Source: Eubacterium sp. CAG:251
GTDB taxonomy: Bacteria; Bacillota; Clostridia; Oscillospirales; Acutalibacteraceae
Direction: 5' to 3'
Assembly: GCA_000436835.1 (NCBI GenBank)
Contig: FR889161.1
Coordinates: 191,581 to 255,580 of the forward strand
DNA: 64,000 bases
This document shows positions 35,939 through 45,706 of this stretch, piece after piece. The position numbers and the translations under genes were made by a program. Numbering within the stretch: the stretch's first letter is position 1; each line of letters begins with the position of its first letter. The notes below the pieces were generated by a model, which saw only the letters and a list, made by a program, of their open reading frames with translations, ran no database searches and had not been told where the DNA came from.

Positions 35939-37255
35939 TCAGTATACTTTAATCATATCTTTTAAGGTTTGAATATTTATATCAATATCGGAACTTTTGT
36001 TTACCTTAGCAAGATAAACAAAGCCGCTGTTTTTCATAATCATTGTATAGTCTTTATATTTAGGGTCATTAACGCTGTAGTTTGAATTGATAAGTGTAAC
36101 TATTTCAAAAACATTACTCTTATTTTTTTTATTGATAATTGTAAGTTTTCTTGATTCACTGTCATAATTCGCTTTAACCTTAGAAAAATCATCATCGTCA
36201 ATCACAAGAATATAACCGTCACGCTTGCAAGAAAACGAATAACATTTATGCGATAAAACTGTATTACCGTAATTCACCCAATTTTGAGACGTAATCTCAG
36301 ATGATTGCTTTTTAGAAGAAGTATCCTCAGGAATCTCGATATATCCGTCGTCGTCAATATCACGGCATGTTACCTGACTTGAACGTAAAGTTTCCTTAGT
36401 TCTTCCCGTCGAATAGCTGTAAAACGGAGAAATAATTGAATTGTAATAATCAGACCAATAAATAAATTCCGTCACCATTGATGAACCGTCGGCGCAAAGC
36501 GCATCGGCATAAATAGAAGTACCCTCATCGGTTTTAGCATACTTTATACTCTCAAATGAAGTAATCGTGCTGTCAAGCCTTGTTTCGCCGATAAGTTCCC
36601 TCTTACCTGTTCCAAACGAATAAAGCTCTGCTCTCGGGTTTTCGCTCGAAGTGCCGGTTGCAAAAACAAGAAGTTCCATAACACCGTCATCATTAGCGTC
36701 AACACAAATAAAATTACTGCCTGTAATTGCTTTTGAAACAGATTTTAATGAATATTTGTTGTCATTTTCATTTTGAGAATAAACGTTAATGGATGTACCG
36801 GTTTGCTTTGATACAACGCTCCAACAAACAATTATTTCCAATTTTCCATCATTATTAAAATCGCAAAAATCAACACTGTTTACATCGGTAGCAGTACCGT
36901 CAACATTTGCAATAACGCTCCAACGCTCACCGCTTTTTTTAATAACCGCCATAGAAATCGTGCCAACCTTGTTTGACGGTTCATAAAATGCTACGGCCTC
37001 ATTAATTTTATCGCCGTCAATATCTTTTAAAATGAAAGACGTTGTATAATTTCCCGTTGCCGGAATTTTGATTGAATAGCCGCTTTTACAATATTCATCA
37101 ACAGCGCTTTGAACACCTGCATTATCACCGCTCGGAGAAATGGGAGAAATCAAATCATCAATCGAGGAAGAGAGCCGAAAGCTATTACAGCCGCAAAACA
37201 AAAATGCAACAAGGCACAATATGGCAATTATTTTTACACCCTTAAATTTAGGCAC
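35939..37255 (-). CDS. lipoprotein with four VCBS/FG-GAP-like calcium loops
   Basis: A lipoprotein signal with lipobox FLFCGC (Cys at about residue 22) is followed by a beta-propeller-like region. Four DxDxDG-type loops are visible: DIDGDKINEA, DFNNDGKLEI, DANDDGVMEL and DIDDDGYIEI, each before a hydrophobic strand. This pattern is that of FG-GAP/VCBS repeats and suggests an extracellular calcium-stabilised protein. Function unknown. It is the first gene of the operon with the response regulator and kinase, so it may sense or modulate the kinase (inference). Start is the GTG at 37255, 7 bases after AGGAGG; a GTG two codons earlier is too close. Confidence 0.75.
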   Translation of the reverse strand: MPKFKGVKIIAILCLVAFLFCGCNSFRLSSSIDDLISPISPSGDNAGVQSAVDEYCKSGYSIKIPATGNYTTSFILKDIDGDKINEAVAFYEPSNKVGTISMAVIKKSGERWSVIANVDGTATDVNSVDFCDFNNDGKLEIIVCWSVVSKQTGTSINVYSQNENDNKYSLKSVSKAITGSNFICVDANDDGVMELLVFATGTSSENPRAELYSFGTGKRELIGETRLDSTITSFESIKYAKTDEGTSIYADALCADGSSMVTEFIYWSDYYNSIISPFYSYSTGRTKETLRSSQVTCRDIDDDGYIEIPEDTSSKKQSSEITSQNWVNYGNTVLSHKCYSFSCKRDGYILVIDDDDFSKVKANYDSESRKLTIINKKNKSNVFEIVTLINSNYSVNDPKYKDYTMIMKNSGFVYLAKVNKSSDIDINIQTLKDMIKVY

Positions 37256-37286
37256 ATGCACTCCTCCTTATAAATAAATCTATAAT

Positions 37287-37315
37287 ATTATAACAGAAAG
37301 TAACAATAAAATAAA
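37287..37315 (-). promoter_or_regulatory. activator-type promoter of the lipoprotein-kinase operon
   Basis: On the minus strand TATAAT (37292-37287) with only a weak -35 (TTTATT, 37315-37310) at 17 bases. The phased hexamer array begins 8 bases upstream, typical of an activated promoter. Confidence 0.5.
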
Positions 37316-37322
37316 CAACTAT

Positions 37323-37372
37323 TTTAAAAATAATTACACAAATATTACATAGCATTTATAGCAATATTACAC
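37323..37372. promoter_or_regulatory. Pho-box-like array of hexamers with 11-bp period
   Basis: On the plus strand TTTAAA (37323), TTACAC (37334), TTACAT (37345), TTATAG (37356) and TTACAC (37367) start exactly 11 bases apart. This matches the TT(A/C/T)A(A/C/T)A repeat rule of Bacillus PhoP sites, allowing one mismatch in TTATAG. Confidence 0.65.
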
Positions 37373-37401
37373 AAATTAATTTTTGTAACCGTTTGGGTAT
37401 A

Positions 37402-37431
37402 AAAAAATCCCCGATTTTTCGAGGGATTTTT
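37402..37431 (-). terminator. terminator after the DUF2804 gene
   Basis: On the minus strand AAAATCCC and GGGATTTT arms with an A-rich loop are followed by TTTATA; it isolates the DUF2804 gene from the kinase operon. Confidence 0.75.
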
Positions 37432-37440
37432 AAAGGTAGG

Positions 37441-38469
37441 TCAGTATTTATTATGTACCTTTTCCGCAAAGCAAAGGAAATCTTTTATTCTTATAACCGT
37501 ACCGTCATCAAGAACGGCCTTACCGGTCATTCTGCCGAAAACCTGATGCTGATTTGTAACAATTATACCGAGTGCGCTTGTATAATCGCTTCTGTCAATA
37601 ATAGGCTCAAATTTCATTTCAAATCTGCCGTCTGATGACGTAAAGGTCCAAGGATCGGTATAATTATCTCCGATATTAAATTTAACATCATCTATCTTAT
37701 GAGCCTTACCGTCATAAAAAATCACGTTTTCACTTGCGGCAGATGTGTCACCGAAACCGTAACCGATATTAAAACCGAAACGGTGACCGTCAACCTCACC
37801 TGAGCCTGAACCCCAATACCAAATATTATCATAGGTCCAAACACCTCTGCCCCAATCAAGACCTCCGAAGTCTGTTTCAGGCGAAAATTCATACAGTTTT
37901 CCGTCATACATTACCTTGCCACAAGCACGCATACAATTAATTTTTTGATTGTAATAAAACGCCTTTTTATCCGTTTTAAACGGAGTGGCAATTACCATAG
38001 TGTCATCATCAAGGCTTTCGAGAGTGATATTTGCTTTAAGACCCTTGCCGCCGTTAAATTCAGGAAAATCGCAACGAATAATGCGTTTTTCATCCTTAAC
38101 CAAAAATTCAAGACCGAGCTTTGAATTGGAAATTTTTACATCGCCGATTGAAGAATCACTTGGCATATGAAGCCTGCCCAACGGAAATGGCAAAATATTG
38201 CCTTGAGTATGCTCTCTCGGTACGGAAAAATCAATAAAGCTTACACTGTCAAGTTCAATATAGCCCAAATCAGACACAGTAAAGCAAACGGCGATATTAT
38301 TCTTATTTGAAATAACCGAATAATAATCCCATTCTTTAATACGGGTAACACGCTTTTTAATATCCCTGCGGTTATATGTTTGAACAAGACTTGTGCTCCA
38401 GCCGGGTTCACGCAAAGTACCGTCAATATTTAAAAGCGGCTGCTTGGAAGTAACTAAATGATTTCTCAT
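37441..38469 (-). CDS. DUF2804 domain protein
   Basis: A 342-residue cytoplasmic protein recognised as DUF2804 by GGLDWGRGVWTYDNIWYWGS (about 220-239) followed by GFNIGYGFGDTS and an opening region PLLNIDGTLREPGWS. It is likely all-beta, resembling lipocalin-like or AttH-type folds in my judgement. No enzymatic motif is visible and the function is unknown. It has its own promoter and terminator, so it is monocistronic between uvrA and the kinase operon. ATG behind AAGGGGGAA. Confidence 0.82.
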   Translation of the reverse strand: MRNHLVTSKQPLLNIDGTLREPGWSTSLVQTYNRRDIKKRVTRIKEWDYYSVISNKNNIAVCFTVSDLGYIELDSVSFIDFSVPREHTQGNILPFPLGRLHMPSDSSIGDVKISNSKLGLEFLVKDEKRIIRCDFPEFNGGKGLKANITLESLDDDTMVIATPFKTDKKAFYYNQKINCMRACGKVMYDGKLYEFSPETDFGGLDWGRGVWTYDNIWYWGSGSGEVDGHRFGFNIGYGFGDTSAASENVIFYDGKAHKIDDVKFNIGDNYTDPWTFTSSDGRFEMKFEPIIDRSDYTSALGIIVTNQHQVFGRMTGKAVLDDGTVIRIKDFLCFAEKVHNKY

Positions 38470-38519
38470 AAATATTCCCCCTTATGAATATCTAAAAAAT
38501 CGTTTTATTTGCCAAATAT

Positions 38520-38548
38520 ATTATATCATATTAAATTTTATGTGTAAA
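38520..38548 (-). promoter_or_regulatory. sigma-A promoter of the DUF2804 gene
   Basis: On the minus strand TTTACA (38548-38543), a 17-base spacer and TATAAT (38525-38520). Confidence 0.65.
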
Positions 38549-38552
38549 TAAT

Positions 38553-41375
38553 CTATTTTTTCAAAAGAGGTTTTAGATATTGACCTGTATATGAATTTTC
38601 ACAATCGGCAATTTCCTCGGGAGTACCGGTTTTAACAATTGTTCCGCCGCCTTTGCCACCCTCAGGGCCGAGGTCAATAATATAGTCCGCCGTTTTGATT
38701 ATGTCAAGATTATGCTCAATAACAACAACGGTATTTCCTGCATTTACAAGCATATCAAGAACAGTTGTAAGCCTATGAACGTCGGCTGTGTGAAGTCCTG
38801 TTGTAGGTTCATCAAGAATATAAATGGTTTTGCCCGTGCTTCTTTTAGAAAGCTCGGTTGCGAGCTTGACACGTTGAGCCTCACCGCCGGAAAGTGTTGT
38901 TGCACTTTGACCGATTTTGATATATCCCAAGCCGACATCCTGAAGAGTTTTAAGCTTACGGTAAATTTTCGGCTGAGCTTCAAAAAACTCTGCACCTTCA
39001 TCAACAGTCATTTCAAGAACATCAAAAATGGATTTTCCTTTAAATTTGACATCAAGAGTTTCCCTGTTATATCTCTTTCCGCCGCAAACCTCGCAAGGAA
39101 CATAAACATCGGCAAGAAAATGCATTTCAATTTTAACAATACCGTCACCCTCGCAAGCCTCACATCTACCGCCCTTAACATTAAACGAAAAGCGATTTGC
39201 CTTATACCCCTTTTGCTTAGCGTCGGGGGTTTGAGCATAAAGTTCTCTGATATCGTTAAAAACGCCTGTGTATGTTGCAGGATTTGAACGTGGAGTTCTG
39301 CCTATCGGGGATTGGTCGATATTAATAACCTTATCAAGATTATCAACACCTGTGATTTTTTCGAACTTACCGGGACGTTTTTTTGCCCCGTTTAATACAT
39401 TGGCAAGATATTTATAAAGAATTTCATTGACAAGGCTTGACTTACCTGAGCCTGACACACCGGTAACTGCAATAAATTTACCAAGCGGAAATTCAACGTC
39501 AATATTTTTAAGATTATTTTCCTGAGCGCCGATAACAGTAAGTTTTTTTCCGTTGCCATTTCTCCGCTTTTCAGGTACGGGAATTTTACGTTTGCCGCTT
39601 AAATACATACCCGTAATTGACCTTTCGCAATTGATGATATCATCAACAGAACCTGCCGCTATCAGCTCACCGCCGTTAATTCCTGCTCCGGGTCCGATAT
39701 CGACAATAAAATCCGCCGCACGCATAGTATCTTCATCGTGTTCAACAACAATCAGTGTATTACCCAAGTCACGAAGATTTTTAAGAGTGCCGAGAAGTTT
39801 ATCGTTATCCCTTTGGTGAAGACCGATTGACGGCTCGTCAAGAATATAAAGCACGCCCATAAGGGACGAACCTATTTGAGTTGCAAGACGAATTCGTTGA
39901 GCTTCACCGCCCGAAAGAGTAGCAGCCTCACGAGCAAGCGAAAGATAATCAAGACCTACACTGTTAAGAAAACTAAGTCTTTGCCTAATTTCATTGATTA
40001 CAAGCTTACCTATCATTTGCTGACGTGATGTCAGTTCAAGATTATTTACGAAATCCAATTCTTCGGATATTGGCATTGAACAAAATTCATAAATATTCTT
40101 ACCTCCTACGGTTACACTCATAATCTCAGGGGTAAGCCTTGCACCCTTACAGTCAGGACAGGTGCACGTAGTCATAACAGCTTCAATATCGCCCCTTGCC
40201 CATTCGCTGCTTGTGCTTTCATATCTGCGCTTTAAATTAGGAATAACACCTTCAAAATCAGTTTGATAATCGCCTGTACCGTAAGAGGTGACACGTTTCA
40301 TCTTAAGTTTCTTTCCGCCTGTACCGTAAAGAATTGCTCTCAGTCCGTCCTTTGGTATCATATCAACAGGAACATCAAGTGAAAAACCGTATTCCTTAGC
40401 AATTCCCTCATAATACATTTTTGCAATAGCGCCGTCCTTAACGCTCCAGCCCGAAGCCTTAACAGCACCTTGATTAATAGAAAGTTTTTTATTTGGAATT
40501 ACAAGATCAGGATCAATTTCTTTATACGAGCCAAGACCGCCGCACTTTTTACAAGCGCCGAAAGGATTGTTAAATGAGAACATTCTGGGGCTCATTTCCT
40601 CAATAACCGCACCATGCTCAGGGCAGGCGTAATTAAGCGAAAAAAGTTCCTCTCTGTCGCCTACTATATCAACAACAACATTGCCGTCGGCAAGGTGAGT
40701 GGCTGTTTCAACAGAATCCGTCAAACGTGATTTAATATCATCATTTATAACAAGCCTGTCAACTATTACATCAATGTTATGTTTTTTATTTTTTTCCAGC
40801 TTTATTTCTTCACTCAAATCATAAACCGAGCCGTCAACACGAACACGAACAAAGCCTGACTTTCTTATACCGTCAAGTTCCTTAACAAATTCGCCCTTGC
40901 GGCCTTTAACAATCGGAGCCAAAATTTGAATACGTGTTTTTTTATCAAGTTCCATCACCCTGTCAACTATTTGGTCAACAGTTTGCTGAGTAATTTCTCT
41001 GCCGCACTTAGTACAATGAGGTGTTCCGATTCTTGCATAAAGAAGCCTTAAATAGTCATAAATTTCGGTAACTGTTCCAACAGTTGAACGAGGGTTACGG
41101 CTTGTAGTTTTTTGATCAATTGAAATAGCGGGAGAAAGACCGTCAATATAATCAACATCAGGCTTTTCCATTTGACCGAGAAACTGCCTTGCATAAGAGG
41201 AAAGCGATTCTACATATCTTCTTTGACCCTCGGCATAAATAGTATCAAACGCAAGGCTTGATTTGCCCGAACCTGAAAGACCTGTAAAAACAATAAGTTT
41301 ATCTCTCGGAATAGTTAAATCTATATTTTTTAAATTATGCTCTCTCGCACCCTTAATAACAATATTTTTATTCAT
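38553..41375 (-). CDS. uvrA: excinuclease ABC subunit A
   Basis: UvrA is the damage-recognition ATPase of nucleotide excision repair, a dimer that loads UvrB. Two ABC units are complete: Walker [15 protein letters not shown] (about 32) and [14 protein letters not shown] (about 640). ABC signatures are [14 protein letters not shown] and [15 protein letters not shown], with the matching Walker B regions [12 protein letters not shown] and [12 protein letters not shown]. Zinc modules have CxxC pairs ([34 protein letters not shown]). Length of 940 is standard. It starts 13 bases after the uvrB stop with AAAGGAATG, forming a uvrBA operon. Confidence 0.97.
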   Translation of the reverse strand: MNKNIVIKGAREHNLKNIDLTIPRDKLIVFTGLSGSGKSSLAFDTIYAEGQRRYVESLSSYARQFLGQMEKPDVDYIDGLSPAISIDQKTTSRNPRSTVGTVTEIYDYLRLLYARIGTPHCTKCGREITQQTVDQIVDRVMELDKKTRIQILAPIVKGRKGEFVKELDGIRKSGFVRVRVDGSVYDLSEEIKLEKNKKHNIDVIVDRLVINDDIKSRLTDSVETATHLADGNVVVDIVGDREELFSLNYACPEHGAVIEEMSPRMFSFNNPFGACKKCGGLGSYKEIDPDLVIPNKKLSINQGAVKASGWSVKDGAIAKMYYEGIAKEYGFSLDVPVDMIPKDGLRAILYGTGGKKLKMKRVTSYGTGDYQTDFEGVIPNLKRRYESTSSEWARGDIEAVMTTCTCPDCKGARLTPEIMSVTVGGKNIYEFCSMPISEELDFVNNLELTSRQQMIGKLVINEIRQRLSFLNSVGLDYLSLAREAATLSGGEAQRIRLATQIGSSLMGVLYILDEPSIGLHQRDNDKLLGTLKNLRDLGNTLIVVEHDEDTMRAADFIVDIGPGAGINGGELIAAGSVDDIINCERSITGMYLSGKRKIPVPEKRRNGNGKKLTVIGAQENNLKNIDVEFPLGKFIAVTGVSGSGKSSLVNEILYKYLANVLNGAKKRPGKFEKITGVDNLDKVINIDQSPIGRTPRSNPATYTGVFNDIRELYAQTPDAKQKGYKANRFSFNVKGGRCEACEGDGIVKIEMHFLADVYVPCEVCGGKRYNRETLDVKFKGKSIFDVLEMTVDEGAEFFEAQPKIYRKLKTLQDVGLGYIKIGQSATTLSGGEAQRVKLATELSKRSTGKTIYILDEPTTGLHTADVHRLTTVLDMLVNAGNTVVVIEHNLDIIKTADYIIDLGPEGGKGGGTIVKTGTPEEIADCENSYTGQYLKPLLKK

Positions 41376-41388
41376 CGTAACATTCCTT

Positions 41389-43353
41389 TCACTTTACTTT
41401 TTTACCCTCAAGCTCAGCAATTTGGTCACGAAGATATGCAGCATGCTCAAATTCAAGCAACTTTGCAGCCTCCTTCATTTCCTTTGTCAGCTCGGCTATC
41501 ATCAACTGACGTTCCTTCTTTGACAGATGCTTTTTCTTTCCATCGAGTTTTTCCTTAGACGTAATTTCAATAATTTGATGAACATCCTTTTTAATAGTTT
41601 TAGGGGTAATACCGTGTTCAGCATTATATTTTTCCTGAATTTCACGGCGGCGAACAGTTTCCGTTATAGCTTTTTCCATAGACGGAGTTACGCTGTCGGC
41701 ATACATAATAACTTCACCGTGTTCATTTCTTGCCGCTCTGCCTATTGTTTGGACAAGCGAAGTTTCACTTCTTAAAAAGCCTTCTTTATCAGCATCAAGA
41801 ATAGCAACAAGCGATACTTCGGGAATATCAAGGCCTTCACGTAAAAGGTTAATTCCGACAAGAACGTCAAATTCACCCAAACGTAAATCACGTATAATTT
41901 CCATTCGTTCTATTGTATCAATGTCGTGGTGCATATATCTTACCTTAACGTCGAAGCCCTCAAGATAATGCGTCAAATCCTCAGCCATCGCTTTAGTAAG
42001 CGTTGTAACAAGTACCCTTTCACCCAATGCGGCTCGGTTATTTATTTCAGACAACAGGTCGTCCATTTGATCCTCTGTAGGCTTAACGGTAATAATCGGG
42101 TCAAGAAGACCTGTCGGTCTGATAACCTGCTCAACAATTTGCGCACTGTGTTCTCTTTCAAATTGACCGGGGGTGGCAGAAGTGAATATTACCTGATTTA
42201 TTTTTTTATAAAACTCATCAAAAGTAAGCGGTCTGTTATCGAGGGCACTCGGCAATCTAAAGCCATATTCGATGAGGCTTTCCTTTCTTGCTCGGTCCCC
42301 TGCATACATACCCCTAACCTGCGGAAGCATAACGTGGCTTTCATCGCAAAAAAGAAGAAAATCATCAGGCATATAATCTATCAAGGTAAACGGCGCCTGC
42401 CCCGGCTTTCGACCGCTCATAACAGCCGAATAGTTTTCAATACCCTTGCAAAAACCTGTTTCCCTGAGCATTTCAATATCGTTCATTGTTCTCTCTTTAA
42501 TTCTCTGCGCTTCAAGAAGCTTACCCTTTGATTCAAATTCGGCAACACGTTCAACCATTTCACGGTAAATTTTATCGATTGCTTTATTCATTTTTTCAGC
42601 GCCGACAACATAGTGAGAAGCCGGATAAATAGCAACGTGAGAAAGAATACCCTCTACCTTGCCCGTAAGCGGCTGAATTTCACAAATTCTGTCAATTTCA
42701 TCGCCGAAAAATTCAACTCTGACAGCTGTGCCGTTAGAGCCTGCCGGAAAGATTTCAACCGTATCTCCCCTTACTCTGAACTTATTTCTTACAAAATTAA
42801 TATCATTTCTTTCATATTGAATTGAAACAAGCTTTTCAATAAGTTTATCACGTCCGTACTCCATACCCGAACGAAGTGAGATAACCATACTCTTATAATC
42901 TATCGGGTCACCGATTGAATAAATACAGGAAACAGAAGCAACTATAATTACATCTCGTCTTTCAAAAAGCGCAGAAGTTGCCGAATGACGAAGCTTATCT
43001 ATTTCATCGTTAATTGAGGAATCTTTTTCAATATACGTATCTGTTGTCGGAACATAAGCCTCCGGCTGATAATAATCATAATAAGAAACAAAATATTCAA
43101 CTGCATTATCGGGAAAAAATTCTCTAAACTCACTGCAAAGCTGAGCTGCAAGAGTTTTATTATGAGCAAGGACAAGCGTCGGACGATTTATCTTTTCAAT
43201 TATATTAGCCATAGTAAAGGTTTTACCTGAACCTGTTACGCCCATAAGCGTTTGCTCTTTATCGCCGTCAAGTACACCTTTTACCAACGCATCAATTGCT
43301 TGCGGTTGGTCGCCTGTCGGCTTATATTTACTTACAAGTTTAAATTTATCCAT
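41389..43353 (-). CDS. uvrB: excinuclease ABC subunit B
   Basis: UvrB is the helicase-like component that verifies lesions and recruits UvrC. Visible are Walker [16 protein letters not shown] (about 38-52), the beta-hairpin region [21 protein letters not shown] (shown in part), helicase motif [11 protein letters not shown], motif [11 protein letters not shown], and the C-terminal UvrC-binding UVR motif ([20 protein letters not shown]). 654 residues is normal. Start ATG at 43353 gives the family N-terminus [20 protein letters not shown]; an ATG three codons upstream is the alternative. No LexA/DinR box was seen near its promoter. Confidence 0.97.
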   Translation of the reverse strand: MDKFKLVSKYKPTGDQPQAIDALVKGVLDGDKEQTLMGVTGSGKTFTMANIIEKINRPTLVLAHNKTLAAQLCSEFREFFPDNAVEYFVSYYDYYQPEAYVPTTDTYIEKDSSINDEIDKLRHSATSALFERRDVIIVASVSCIYSIGDPIDYKSMVISLRSGMEYGRDKLIEKLVSIQYERNDINFVRNKFRVRGDTVEIFPAGSNGTAVRVEFFGDEIDRICEIQPLTGKVEGILSHVAIYPASHYVVGAEKMNKAIDKIYREMVERVAEFESKGKLLEAQRIKERTMNDIEMLRETGFCKGIENYSAVMSGRKPGQAPFTLIDYMPDDFLLFCDESHVMLPQVRGMYAGDRARKESLIEYGFRLPSALDNRPLTFDEFYKKINQVIFTSATPGQFEREHSAQIVEQVIRPTGLLDPIITVKPTEDQMDDLLSEINNRAALGERVLVTTLTKAMAEDLTHYLEGFDVKVRYMHHDIDTIERMEIIRDLRLGEFDVLVGINLLREGLDIPEVSLVAILDADKEGFLRSETSLVQTIGRAARNEHGEVIMYADSVTPSMEKAITETVRRREIQEKYNAEHGITPKTIKKDVHQIIEITSKEKLDGKKKHLSKKERQLMIAELTKEMKEAAKLLEFEHAAYLRDQIAELEGKKVK

Positions 43354-43400
43354 ATATACCATGCCTATCTCTATTAGATATAATATTCCATATTTAGACT

Positions 43401-43429
43401 ATTATAATATATTAATTTAGAAAAGGCAA
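43401..43429 (-). promoter_or_regulatory. sigma-A promoter of uvrBA
   Basis: On the minus strand TTGCCT (43429-43424), a 17-base spacer and TATAAT (43406-43401). Confidence 0.6.
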
Positions 43430-43498
43430 GGTTTTGAGTGTTAATGACAATATTTAACATTTTATTAACAAAAAATAATTACAAGTGTGTAACCTTTA

Positions 43499-43527
43499 TT
43501 GTTTATTTAGACATAATATGATAAAAT
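43499..43527 (+). promoter_or_regulatory. sigma-A promoter of upp-uraA
   Basis: TTGTTT at 43499-43504, a 17-base spacer and TAAAAT at 43522-43527; the start codon is 30 bases on, so there is no room for an attenuator. Confidence 0.55.
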
Positions 43528-43557
43528 TTGAGCAAAAAGATTTTGGAGGATATATTT

Positions 43558-44190
43558 ATGGAAAGAAAAGTAGTCATTTTTGACCATCCGCTTATTCAGC
43601 ATAAGCTCAGCATTCTTCGTAACGAAAATACAAGCACTAAAGATTTCCGTGAACTTGTAAACGAAATTGCAATGCTTATGACTTTTGAAGCAACAAGAGA
43701 TTTACCTACAGAGCAAGTTGACGTTAAAACTCCTTGCGGTATTGCAAAGTGTAACCACATTGCAGGAAGAAAACTTGCATTTGTTCCTATTCTTCGTGCC
43801 GGATTGGGTATGGTTGACGGTTGTGTAAGCCTCGTTCCTGCCGCAAGAATCGGTCATATCGGATTATATAGAGATGAAACAACTCATACTCCTGTTGAAT
43901 ATTATTGCAAATTACCGAAGGATATTGACCAGAGAGACGTTTATGTTGTTGACCCGATGCTTGCAACAGGCGGCTCGGCAATCGACGCTATCGGTCAAAT
44001 CAAATTGAGAAACCCGAGAAAGATTGTATTTATGTGCATTATTGCCGCTCCGGAAGGTCTTGAGGCTCTCAAAAAAGCTCATCCCGACGTTGATATTTAC
44101 TGTGCCGCTCTTGATGAAAAGCTCAACGAAGACGCTTATATCATTCCTGGTCTCGGCGACGCAGGCGACAGAATTTTTGGTACTAAATAA
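43558..44190 (+). CDS. upp: uracil phosphoribosyltransferase
   Basis: Salvage enzyme making UMP from uracil and PRPP in the cytoplasm. Type I PRTase with PRPP-binding loop [15 protein letters not shown] (about 130-144), [12 protein letters not shown] (about 78) and the C-terminal uracil-binding [13 protein letters not shown] (about 196-208). 210 residues is standard. The ATG at 43558 follows TTGGAGGAT; ten upstream codons were dropped because they include the promoter -10 region. It is followed 66 bases later by the uracil permease gene, so the pair imports and captures uracil. Confidence 0.96.
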   Translation: MERKVVIFDHPLIQHKLSILRNENTSTKDFRELVNEIAMLMTFEATRDLPTEQVDVKTPCGIAKCNHIAGRKLAFVPILRAGLGMVDGCVSLVPAARIGHIGLYRDETTHTPVEYYCKLPKDIDQRDVYVVDPMLATGGSAIDAIGQIKLRNPRKIVFMCIIAAPEGLEALKKAHPDVDIYCAALDEKLNEDAYIIPGLGDAGDRIFGTK

Positions 44191-44256
44191 TTTTAATTCA
44201 CTTTAGAATTATTTTCTATATCATTACAAATTTAATAATTTAGGAGGACTTGAAAA

Positions 44257-45633
44257 ATGTCTAACAAACCAAAAGTCGGCAGAGACGGCATCTACGATGC
44301 AAGGCAGCTCGGCACTCCCAAAATGCTTGTGCTTGGCTTTCAGCATATGTTTGCTATGTTCGGCGCAACCGTAACTGTACCTCTTCTTACAGGTTTGAGT
44401 ATTTCCACTACTCTTCTTTTTGCAGGTTTAGGTACTCTTTTGTTCCACTGTCTTACCAAATTTAAGGTACCGGCATTCCTTGGTTCGTCATTTGCATTCT
44501 TAGGCGGATATGCAGCAGTAGCACCGATGGCTAAGGACGGAACGGCTAATAAAGAAATGTTACCTTATGCTTGCCTCGGCGTAGCGTGTGCCGGTCTTAT
44601 TTATCTTATTCTTGCCGCATTGATTAAAGCAGTCGGTATTAATAAGATTATGAAACTTTTCCCGCCTGTAGTTACAGGACCGATTATTATAGCAATCGGC
44701 TTGGGACTTGCACCGTCAGCAGTAAACAATTGTACGAAAAACTGGTGGCTTGCCGTTATAGCACTCGTTCTTGTTATTATCTTTAACATTTTCGGTAAAG
44801 GTATGATTAAGATTATTCCTATTTTACTCGGTATAATCGGCGCATATCTTACAGCAGTTGTTGTAGGTAACATCGGTGGAGTAGAAAGTTTTGCAATTGA
44901 CTTCACAGGTGTTAAAGAGGCTGCTTGGATTGGATTCCCTATCGAATGGAGTTCAACCGTATTCGGCGGTGTTCACGACGGCGGCAAAGCAATTTCTGCA
45001 ATCATCGCTCTTGTTCCTATTTCAATTGCAACAATGATGGAGCATATCGGCGATATCTCTGCTATTTCAGCTACTTGTAAGAAAAACTACATTCAAGACC
45101 CAGGCCTTCACAGAACACTTTTAGGTGACGGTCTTGCAACAACACTTGCTTCCCTTTTCGGCGCTCCTGCTAACACTACATACGGCGAAAACACAGGCGT
45201 ACTTGCTCTTTCAAAGGTTTATGACCCAAGAGTAGTAAGAATTGCCGCATATTTTGCAATGGTATTCTCATTCTGCCCTAAGTTTGCCGCTATTATCGAG
45301 TCAATTCCAGGTGCAGTAGTAGGCGGTATTTCATTCGTTCTTTACGGTATGATTTCCGCTATCGGTGTAAGAAACGTTGTTGAGGCTAAGGTTGACTTCT
45401 CAAAAGCAAGAAATACTATTATTGCCGCAGTTATCCTTGTTGTAGCACTCGGCCTTACAAACGGTATCACATTTACTGTCGGCGGTCACAATATCACTCT
45501 TACAGCTCTTGCTGTTGCTTCAATTGCAGGTATCGTACTCAACCTCATCTTCCCTGAAAAGGACTTTGACCCTGAAAAGGCATTCCAGGCAGATACAGTT
45601 TCAAAGCAGATTGACGTTGAAAATGAACAATAA
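44257..45633 (+). CDS. uraA: uracil permease (NAT/NCS2 family)
   Basis: A 458-residue proton-coupled uracil importer. The nucleobase-ascorbate transporter pattern is clear: QLGTPKMLVLGFQHMFAMFGATVTVPLL (opening, shown in part as LGFQHMFAMFGATVTVPLL), a central MMEHIGDISAIS region with the conserved Glu (about 267), and GAPANTTYGENTGVLALS (about 297-314). About fourteen membrane segments. Located directly downstream of upp with an AGGAGG site. Codon choice suggests good expression. No PyrR-type attenuator is visible between the genes. Confidence 0.95.
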   Translation: MSNKPKVGRDGIYDARQLGTPKMLVLGFQHMFAMFGATVTVPLLTGLSISTTLLFAGLGTLLFHCLTKFKVPAFLGSSFAFLGGYAAVAPMAKDGTANKEMLPYACLGVACAGLIYLILAALIKAVGINKIMKLFPPVVTGPIIIAIGLGLAPSAVNNCTKNWWLAVIALVLVIIFNIFGKGMIKIIPILLGIIGAYLTAVVVGNIGGVESFAIDFTGVKEAAWIGFPIEWSSTVFGGVHDGGKAISAIIALVPISIATMMEHIGDISAISATCKKNYIQDPGLHRTLLGDGLATTLASLFGAPANTTYGENTGVLALSKVYDPRVVRIAAYFAMVFSFCPKFAAIIESIPGAVVGGISFVLYGMISAIGVRNVVEAKVDFSKARNTIIAAVILVVALGLTNGITFTVGGHNITLTALAVASIAGIVLNLIFPEKDFDPEKAFQADTVSKQIDVENEQ

Positions 45634-45706
45634 AATATAATACAAATTCAGAAAAGGCCGGCATTAAGCTCACCTTTTTAAAAACTGAATAAAATAGGTG
45701 AAGATT

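Noticed and set aside
37334..37372. Short repeats read as a possible CRISPR array
   Set aside because: Units are 6 bases at an 11-bp period with no spacers; they fit a response-regulator binding array.
38712..39287. 191-codon frame antisense to uvrA
   Set aside because: Shadow of UvrA coding sequence; low-complexity, no ribosome binding site.
41926..42531. 201-codon frame antisense to uvrB
   Set aside because: Shadow of UvrB coding sequence; no start signal.
43363..43557. Search for a LexA/DinR box ahead of uvrB
   Set aside because: No GAAC-N4-GTTC-type site is present; only a sigma-A promoter is seen, so SOS control is not supported here.
44191..44256. PyrR-type attenuator before the uracil permease gene
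   Set aside because: The 66-base gap has no terminator/antiterminator pair, and the promoter upstream of upp leaves only a short leader.
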